DNA of 64,000 nt from Rhodobium gokarnense (GTDB lineage: Bacteria; Pseudomonadota; Alphaproteobacteria; Rhizobiales; Rhodobiaceae), in the NCBI RefSeq assembly GCF_025961475.1, contig NZ_JAOQNS010000001.1, positions 124,001 to 188,000 of the forward strand, written 5' to 3'. Positions 58,558 to 64,000 of this stretch are shown here, piece after piece. Made by a program: the position numbers and the translations under genes. The notes under the pieces are model-generated. The model did no database searches, had not been told where the DNA came from, and worked only from the letters and a program-made list of their open reading frames with translations. How positions within the stretch are numbered: position 1 is the first letter of the stretch; every line of letters begins with the position of its first letter.

Positions 58558-59799
58558 ATGAACAGACTATGCAAATGGTCCCTGACCACACTCATGACCG
58601 GGGCCGCGGCCGTGATGATTTCCGGGGCGAGCCTTGCGGCGGAGCTGAACATCATCATCGAGGAAGTGCCGGACTACGACATCGTCAAGAAGCTGACGGA
58701 GAAGTTCGAGGCGGCGAACCCCGACATCAAGGTCACCTTCGACGCCATGCCGTTCGACGCCATGCGCGACAAGATCCTGACCTCGAGCCTGGCGCCGAGC
58801 GCCACCTATGACGTCATCATCATCGACAATCCGTGGATGGAAGAGTTCTCGCGCGCCGGCTACCTGACCCCGCTCGACGACTTCATCAAGGCCGAAGACG
58901 GCTACAAGTACGACGACTTCATCAAGGCCGTTGCCGATGTCGGCGTCGTCGACGGCAAGACCTACGGCGTTCCCTACTACAACTACGCCCTCGGCCTGAT
59001 CGTCCGCCAGGACATCTTCGACGAGAAAGGCATCGAGGTTCCGACGACGCTGGAAGACTACGTTTCCGTCGTCAAGGAGCTGACCACCGACGACTTCTAC
59101 GGCGCCGCCATGCAGCCCCAGAAGGGCTACAAGATCATGGAGGAGTGGAAGAACTGGCTCTATGCCGAGGGCGGCGAGCTGTTCGACGAGAACGGTGAGG
59201 TGATCATCAACAACGACGCCGCCGTCAAGGCGCTCGACATGTATATCGACACCTACAACACCGCCGCGCCGAAGAACTCGCTCAACTGGGGCTTCGACGA
59301 GGCGCTGCGCGCCGTGTCCTCCGGCAAGGCCGCGACCATGCTGAGCTACAACTGGATGCTGCCGACGCTGAACGCCAAGGACGGCATGTCGGGCGACCTC
59401 GCCGGCAAGTTCAAGCTCTATGAAGTGCCCGGCGGCAAGGCGGCGCTCGGCGCCTGGTTCTGGGGCATCCCGGCCAATGCCGAGGACAAGGACGCGGCCT
59501 GGAAGTTCGTTTCCTGGATCACCAGCCCGGAGGTTGCCAAGGAACGCGTGATCGCCGGCGGCGCGCCGGTGCGCACCAGCGTCATCAACGACAAGGACGT
59601 CTGGGAAAAGGGCTTCGGCGAGGACTACTACACGACGCTGCAGGGCATCCTTGAGGATGCCGCGCCGCTCGCCACCGGCCCCCATGCCGAAGAGCTGATC
59701 GAGATCGTCGGAACGGAGCTGAGCGCGGCCGTTTCGGGACAGAAGACCGTAAAACAAGCGCTCGACGCCGCCGCAAGCGGCGTGAAACGGACCCAATAG
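58558..59799 (+). CDS. ABC transporter extracellular solute-binding protein (family 1)
   Basis: The 413-residue protein has a signal peptide (hydrophobic to about residue 28, ending S-G-A-S-L-A-A) and the MalE-like fold (I-I-I-D-N-P-W-M-E-E-F, Y-G-V-P-Y-Y-N-Y-A-L-G-L-I). D-N-P-W-M-E parallels D-D-P-W-A-V-E in the binding protein at 42840-44075, so the two importers may be paralogues. It begins a four-gene importer cluster. A perfect hairpin follows at once. Confidence 0.92.
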   Translation: MNRLCKWSLTTLMTGAAAVMISGASLAAELNIIIEEVPDYDIVKKLTEKFEAANPDIKVTFDAMPFDAMRDKILTSSLAPSATYDVIIIDNPWMEEFSRAGYLTPLDDFIKAEDGYKYDDFIKAVADVGVVDGKTYGVPYYNYALGLIVRQDIFDEKGIEVPTTLEDYVSVVKELTTDDFYGAAMQPQKGYKIMEEWKNWLYAEGGELFDENGEVIINNDAAVKALDMYIDTYNTAAPKNSLNWGFDEALRAVSSGKAATMLSYNWMLPTLNAKDGMSGDLAGKFKLYEVPGGKAALGAWFWGIPANAEDKDAAWKFVSWITSPEVAKERVIAGGAPVRTSVINDKDVWEKGFGEDYYTTLQGILEDAAPLATGPHAEELIEIVGTELSAAVSGQKTVKQALDAAASGVKRTQ

Positions 59800-59817
59800 G
59801 TCCTCCAGCAAGCAATC

Positions 59818-59844
59818 GCGACCGGCGCCCATCCTGCCGGTCGC
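59818..59844 (+). promoter_or_regulatory. Intra-operon hairpin after the solute-binding protein gene
   Basis: GCGACCGGC (59818-59826) pairs perfectly with GCCGGTCGC (59836-59844) around nine bases, followed by GGTCCTTTT. It lies 18 bases after the stop and could act as a partial terminator before the permease genes. Confidence 0.8.
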
Positions 59845-59878
59845 GGTCCTTTTGGCCTCTGACGGGAAGATCGGCATC

Positions 59879-60721
59879 GTGTCGCTGCGCTATCGACTGA
59901 TCCTGCCCCTGACGCTGCTTCTTGCAGCGGTGATGGCCTACCCGCTGGTCTTTTCGGCCTGGATATCGCTGCACGACTACCGGCTGACCCGGCTCTACGA
60001 CGTCCGCTTCCGCGGCCTCGACAACTACCTCTTCATCTTCGGCGACGCGCCGTTCCTGAAAGCGATGACGAACACGCTGATGTTCGTCGCCGGTGCCGTC
60101 AGCCTGGAACTGGTGCTCGGCCTCGGCCTTGCGCTGCTGCTGCAGCGGCTGGTGCGGTTCCAGAATTTCGCCCGCGCCGTGCTCTTGGCGCCGATGTTCA
60201 TCACGCCGATCGCCGTCGGCCTGATGTTCCGCTTCATGCTCAGTTCCGAACTCGGCGTCATCCCGCACTATCTGCGCCTGATGGGGCTCGGGGTCGACTG
60301 GTTCAACGCCGATCTCGCCCTCTTCAGCCTGATGCTGATCGATGCCTGGCAGTGGACGCCGTTCATGCTGCTGATGTTCCTTGCCGGGCTGGAAGCGCTG
60401 CCGCGCTCGCCCTTCGAGGCGGCCAAGGTCGACGGCGCCTCGCCCTGGATGACGTTCTGGCACGTCACCCTGCCGATGCTGCGGCCCGTCATCCTCGTTG
60501 CCCTCATCATCCGCGCCCTCGATGCCTTCAAGGTGTTCGAATATGTCTACGCGATCACCCGCGGCGGGCCGGGGGACGCGACGGAGGTCATCCTCTTTCA
60601 CATCTACAAGACCGGGTTCCGGTTCTTCCGCATGGGCGAGGCCGCGGCCATGGCCTTCGTGCTGATCGCCATCACCCTGGTGCTGGTCGTCATCCTCTAT
60701 TCGGCGATGCAGAGGAAGTAG
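59879..60721 (+). CDS. Sugar ABC transporter permease (MalF-type)
   Basis: The protein of about 280 residues has six helices and the EAA loop F-E-A-A-K-V-D-G-A-S-P-W-M-T-F-W near residue 180. A GTG start with GGGAAGA upstream is preferred. A TTG nine codons earlier is possible but has no ribosome site. It pairs with the next permease. Confidence 0.9.
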   Translation: MSLRYRLILPLTLLLAAVMAYPLVFSAWISLHDYRLTRLYDVRFRGLDNYLFIFGDAPFLKAMTNTLMFVAGAVSLELVLGLGLALLLQRLVRFQNFARAVLLAPMFITPIAVGLMFRFMLSSELGVIPHYLRLMGLGVDWFNADLALFSLMLIDAWQWTPFMLLMFLAGLEALPRSPFEAAKVDGASPWMTFWHVTLPMLRPVILVALIIRALDAFKVFEYVYAITRGGPGDATEVILFHIYKTGFRFFRMGEAAAMAFVLIAITLVLVVILYSAMQRK

Positions 60722-60726
60722 GGCTC

Positions 60727-61554
60727 ATGACCAACACCGTCGGACAGAGCCGTCTTGCCAGCCTAGCCGTTGCGCTCCTCGTGGCGCTGGCGATCGTCAT
60801 CGTGCTGTTCCCGTTCCTGTGGATTTTTCTCGCCTCGATCAAGCCGGCGAGCGTCGTTGCGCTGCCGGACGTGTGGACCTTCTCGCCGACCGCGAAGAAC
60901 TGGAACGACGTGCTGCTCGGTTCGGACGTTCCGAAGAACATCCTCAACAGCCTGATCGTCTCCGTCGTCACCGTCAGCGTCGCGCTCTTCACGGGGGCGC
61001 CGGCCGCCTACTCCTTCTCGCGCTACAAGACCGGCGCCGGGTTCCGCTTCACCATCCTTGCGGCCGAAATGATGCCGCCGGCGATCCTGATCCTGCCGCT
61101 GTTTCTGATCCTCTACCAGCTCGGCCTCATCGACTCGCTGATGGGCGTCATCCTTGCGCACCTCACCTTCGTCGTGCCGGTCGTCACCTGGTTTCTGATC
61201 GGCTTTTTCGACGACGTGCCGCGCGAGCTTGAGGACCAGGCGATGATCGACGGTTACACGCGCTTCCAGGCCTTCTACAAGGTGATCCTGCCGGCGATCC
61301 GGCCGGGCATCGCGGCGGCCGCCGTGTTCGGCTTCGTGCTGTCCTGGAACGACATGTTCTACGCCCTCATCCTCACCGGCGGCGAGAGCAAGACCCTGCC
61401 GGTGGCGATCGCCGGCTTCTGGACCTTCCGCGGCATCGACATGGGCAAGATGGCGGTCGCCATCCTGATTGCCGTGGTGCCGATCCTGATCGTTTCCTTC
61501 TTCATCCAGAAACATTTGGTGCGCGGCCTCGGCGGCGGCGCCGTCAAGTTCTAG
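60727..61554 (+). CDS. Sugar ABC transporter permease (MalG-type)
   Basis: The 275-residue protein has six helices and the EAA loop E-L-E-D-Q-A-M-I-D-G-Y-T-R-F-Q near residue 168, where Glu-Ala-Ala is changed to Glu-Asp-Gln-Ala, a common variant. It starts five bases after the upstream permease stop and is followed by the ATPase gene after eight bases. Confidence 0.93.
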   Translation: MTNTVGQSRLASLAVALLVALAIVIVLFPFLWIFLASIKPASVVALPDVWTFSPTAKNWNDVLLGSDVPKNILNSLIVSVVTVSVALFTGAPAAYSFSRYKTGAGFRFTILAAEMMPPAILILPLFLILYQLGLIDSLMGVILAHLTFVVPVVTWFLIGFFDDVPRELEDQAMIDGYTRFQAFYKVILPAIRPGIAAAAVFGFVLSWNDMFYALILTGGESKTLPVAIAGFWTFRGIDMGKMAVAILIAVVPILIVSFFIQKHLVRGLGGGAVKF

Positions 61555-61562
61555 GGCTGTCC

Positions 61563-62651
61563 ATGGCTGGCGTTCGACTGAAAGACCTATCGAAGAGCTT
61601 CGGCGCCGTTGAGGTGCTGAAGGGCATCGACCTCGTCGTCGAGCCGCACGAGTTCGCCGTCCTCCTCGGGCCCTCCGGCTGCGGCAAGTCGACGACGCTG
61701 AGGATGCTGGCGGGCCTGGAACCGGCCACCGGCGGCGAGATCTGGATCGGCGAGCGGAATGTCACCAACCTTGAGCCGCGCGAGCGCGACATCGCCATGG
61801 TGTTCCAGAACTACGCGCTCTACCCGCATATGACGATCGCCCAGAACATGGGCTTCGGCCTCAAGGCGCGGAAGCTGCCGGCCGACGAGATCGCTGCCCG
61901 CGTCACCAAGGCCGCGGAGATGCTCGGCATCACCGATCTCCTCAACCGCCGGCCGCGCGAGCTTTCCGGCGGCCAGCAGCAGCGGGTCGCCATCGGCCGG
62001 GCGATCGTGCGCGAGCCGAGCCTGTTCCTGTTCGACGAGCCGCTCTCCAACCTCGACGCCAAGCTGCGGGTGGAGATGCGCACGGAACTCCTGCAGCTCC
62101 ACCGCAGCCTCGATGCGACGACCGTCTACGTCACCCACGACCAGGAAGAGGCCATGACCATGGCCGACCGGATCGTCGTCATGAACAAGGGGCGGATCGA
62201 GCAGATCGGATCGCCCTCGGAGATCTATTTCCGGCCGGCCTCGCTGATGGTCGCCGGCTTCATCGGCAGCCCGGCGATGAACTTCGTCGACGGCAAGGTG
62301 GCGGGCGGTAAGGTCGAGACGCCGATCGGCGCCATCGCGGCGTCCTCGCTGCCGGAGGACGGCACCAAGGTCACCATCGGCTTCCGGCCGGACGACTTTT
62401 ATTTCCCCGACGACCTGCCGGCCGAGGAGACCGCGGCGACGATCTCCTTCTCGGTCCGCTTCATCGAACTCCTCGGCGCCCGCGGCATCGTCACGCTGAG
62501 GGCCGGCACCACCGACTTCAAGGCGATCTTCGAGGAGCGCTTCCTCAACCGCTTCACCGAAGGCGCCACCGTGCCGCTGTCGCTCAGCAGGGACCGGCTG
62601 CACGTTTTCCTGAAAGAGACCGGCGCACGGTGGGGCGGCGAGGCGTCCTGA
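61563..62651 (+). CDS. Sugar ABC transporter ATP-binding protein (MalK/UgpC-type)
   Basis: The 362-residue protein has Walker A G-P-S-G-C-G-K-S-T near residue 36, the signature L-S-G-G-Q-Q-Q-R-V-A, Walker B L-F-D-E-P-L-S-N-L-D, and a C-terminal TOBE/OB region from about 240. It drives the adjacent importer. ATPases of this class can serve several importers, so it may also energise the importer at 42840-45841, which lacks one. Confidence 0.96.
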   Translation: MAGVRLKDLSKSFGAVEVLKGIDLVVEPHEFAVLLGPSGCGKSTTLRMLAGLEPATGGEIWIGERNVTNLEPRERDIAMVFQNYALYPHMTIAQNMGFGLKARKLPADEIAARVTKAAEMLGITDLLNRRPRELSGGQQQRVAIGRAIVREPSLFLFDEPLSNLDAKLRVEMRTELLQLHRSLDATTVYVTHDQEEAMTMADRIVVMNKGRIEQIGSPSEIYFRPASLMVAGFIGSPAMNFVDGKVAGGKVETPIGAIAASSLPEDGTKVTIGFRPDDFYFPDDLPAEETAATISFSVRFIELLGARGIVTLRAGTTDFKAIFEERFLNRFTEGATVPLSLSRDRLHVFLKETGARWGGEAS

Positions 62652-62679
62652 CGCCGTCCGTCCGCTTGGTGGGTTGGCC

Positions 62680-63612
62680 CTATTGCGCGTTGAGGAACGA
62701 CAGCCACAGGAACAGGCTGACGACCGACAGCAGCGTTGCCAGGATGATCGTCGCCGAGACTTCCATTTCCGCCGCGCCGTAGCGCTTGGCGACCAGGTAG
62801 CTGTTGATGCCCGACGGCAGGGCGGCATAGATGACCGCGACGCCGCCGACCACGGGCGGCAGGCCGAACAGCTTGAAGGCCAGCACCCAGACCGCCAGCG
62901 GGTGAATGACGAGCTTGACGAGGCTCAGCATCAGGCCGCTGGTCAGCCCCCGCACCAGATTGTAGCGCGCCAGCGACATGCCCATGGCAAGGAGGGCGCA
63001 GGTCGCGGTCGTCTTGCCGATGCCCTCCAGGAGCGTTGCCAGGATGCCGCCGGGCGTCAGGCCCGTGAGCTTCAGGAACAGTCCCACGATCATGGCGACG
63101 ACGATCGGATTGCGGATCAGCGAGCCGCCGATCTTGGCGAATTGCGTCCTGAGGCCGGTGCCGGAGGTCGGGCCTTCGACCATCAGCGTGACGGCCGTCA
63201 TCATGATCGGCAGGTGGACGGCGAGAAGCAGGAACATCGGCATCGCCGCGGCATCGCCATAGACCCGGATGATCAGCGGAATGCCGAGGAGGACCGTGTT
63301 GGACTGGGCCGAGACGAAGCCGAAGAGGACGCTTTCCTTCCAGGTGCCGTTGCCGAGCCGGGTCGCGAGCAGCATGCCGGCGAGCCAGGCGACCGCGACG
63401 CCGGAGAAATAGGCGACCAGGTAGGCCCAGGAGAAATCCGCACTATCGAAGTCCTTGGTCAGGGTGAGGACGATCAGGGCCGGCACGGCAATGGAAAAGA
63501 CGTACTCGGTGAGGCCTTCCTCGGCCGCGCGCGAGACGAGGCGCGTCTTCTGCGCCAGCCAGCCGACGGCGATGAGACCGATCACCGGGAGGATGATGGC
63601 AAGGATGGACAT
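62680..63612 (-). CDS. AEC-family transporter
   Basis: The 310-residue membrane protein has about ten helices in two five-helix repeats, as in auxin efflux carrier-type transporters (P-V-I-G-L-I-A-V-G-W-L-A-Q-K near the start, and a mid-protein N-P-I-V-V-A-M-I-V-G). Members move small organic acids or amino acids. It converges on the MalK-type gene with 28 bp between the stops and is followed on its strand by a ketopantoate-reductase-like gene. Confidence 0.9.
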   Translation of the reverse strand: MSILAIILPVIGLIAVGWLAQKTRLVSRAAEEGLTEYVFSIAVPALIVLTLTKDFDSADFSWAYLVAYFSGVAVAWLAGMLLATRLGNGTWKESVLFGFVSAQSNTVLLGIPLIIRVYGDAAAMPMFLLLAVHLPIMMTAVTLMVEGPTSGTGLRTQFAKIGGSLIRNPIVVAMIVGLFLKLTGLTPGGILATLLEGIGKTTATCALLAMGMSLARYNLVRGLTSGLMLSLVKLVIHPLAVWVLAFKLFGLPPVVGGVAVIYAALPSGINSYLVAKRYGAAEMEVSATIILATLLSVVSLFLWLSFLNAQ

Positions 63613-63635
63613 GGGCGATCTGCCGGGTGAGGGGT

Positions 63636-64000
63636 TCAGGACTCGGTGGGGTTCGGGAAGGGCGCGATGCCGAGCGTCTCCGCCCGGGCGCGGGTGAGAG
63701 CCAGCAGCATGTCGATGGTCGGCACCGGAACGCCCTTCAGCCGGCCGAGATCGCTGACGCCGCCCATCAGGGTCTCGATCTCCGGCTTCCGGCGCAATTC
63801 GAAGTCCTGCAGCATGGAGGACTTGTGATTGCCGACCTTGGCGACCGTCTCTTTCATCGGGGCAAGCACGTCGGTCAGGCCGAAGGCGGCGGCGACGGCG
63901 CCGACCTCCAGCCAGGCGTCGCGGGTCAGATCAGCGAGCGGCGGGAAGATGAGGAGGTTGCGCGAGGTCATGCCGGTCAGTGCGCCGATCCCGCCGGTCA
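63636..64000 (-). CDS. 2-dehydropantoate 2-reductase-family protein, C-terminal part (5' end outside window)
   Basis: The last 120 or so residues are present and the frame is open to the window edge, so the NADP-binding N-terminal domain lies beyond it. The helical C-terminal domain matches the ApbA/PanE family: G-A-L-T-G-M-T-S-R near the edge, K-S-S-M-L-Q-D-F-E-L-R-R-K-P-E-I-E with the conserved Lys, Ser and Glu, and G-V-P-V-P-T. Family members reduce ketopantoate or related 2-oxo acids. Ends with P-F-P-N-P-T-E-S. Confidence 0.88.
   Translation of the reverse strand, partial: TGGIGALTGMTSRNLLIFPPLADLTRDAWLEVGAVAAAFGLTDVLAPMKETVAKVGNHKSSMLQDFELRRKPEIETLMGGVSDLGRLKGVPVPTIDMLLALTRARAETLGIAPFPNPTES

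Overview
The window is high-GC DNA from an alphaproteobacterium, most likely of the order Hyphomicrobiales (Rhizobiales). The reasons are the arrangement of carB/greA and carA near a GatB/YqeY-like gene, dnaG and rpoD, a house-keeping sigma factor with a long acidic insert, and the dense set of rhizobial-type sugar ABC importers. No insertion sequence, prophage, CRISPR array or rRNA operon is visible. Genus cannot be decided from the sequence alone.

Region 1 (1-20 kb) is mostly core genome: an Lrp/AsnC fragment, greA, carB, carA, a GatB/YqeY-like gene, dnaG, rpoD and a tRNA with anticodon CAT. Accessory genes sit between the core genes. Between carB and carA lie an HTH regulator, three related 41-residue microprotein genes, a membrane zinc metallopeptidase and a GSCFA/SGNH pair. 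A BrnT/BrnA toxin-antitoxin pair lies between the GatB/YqeY-like gene and dnaG. After rpoD come a di-haem peroxidase and a class III adenylate cyclase.

Region 2 (20-31.5 kb) holds a threonine aldolase divergent from a LysR gene, then a GntR/UTRA regulator ahead of a hydantoinase/oxoprolinase pair (hyuA-hyuB) and a complete tripartite tricarboxylate transporter (tctC-tctB-tctA), followed by another LysR gene. This reads as uptake plus ATP-driven opening of a cyclic amide or similar acid.

Region 3 (31.6-40.7 kb) is a ribose-type ABC importer operon. One permease is fused to a strictosidine-synthase-like beta-propeller, a second propeller protein is encoded next to it, and a class IV aminotransferase, an AhpD-like protein and a quinone oxidoreductase follow.

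Region 4 (40.8-45.8 kb) has a LacI regulator and a phosphodiesterase divergent from an ABC importer that lacks its own ATPase gene.

Region 5 (45.9-62.7 kb) is a large carbohydrate locus. On the minus strand, a DeoR regulator is followed by a BtpA/SgcQ protein, an FGGY kinase, a HAD phosphatase, a second FGGY kinase, a ribose-type importer and a GH94-like phosphorylase. Divergent from DeoR are a short-chain dehydrogenase and a MalFGK-type importer with its ATPase. An AEC transporter and the end of a ketopantoate-reductase-like gene close the window.

The most unusual material is at 5.0-6.2 kb: three tandem 41-codon genes, two of them preceded by matching arrays of an 11-bp palindrome (GCAC, three bases, GTGC) with the same promoter geometry. 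One array is shared with the divergent HTH regulator. A second pattern is that all five substrate-binding-protein genes are followed at once by a strong GC-rich hairpin.
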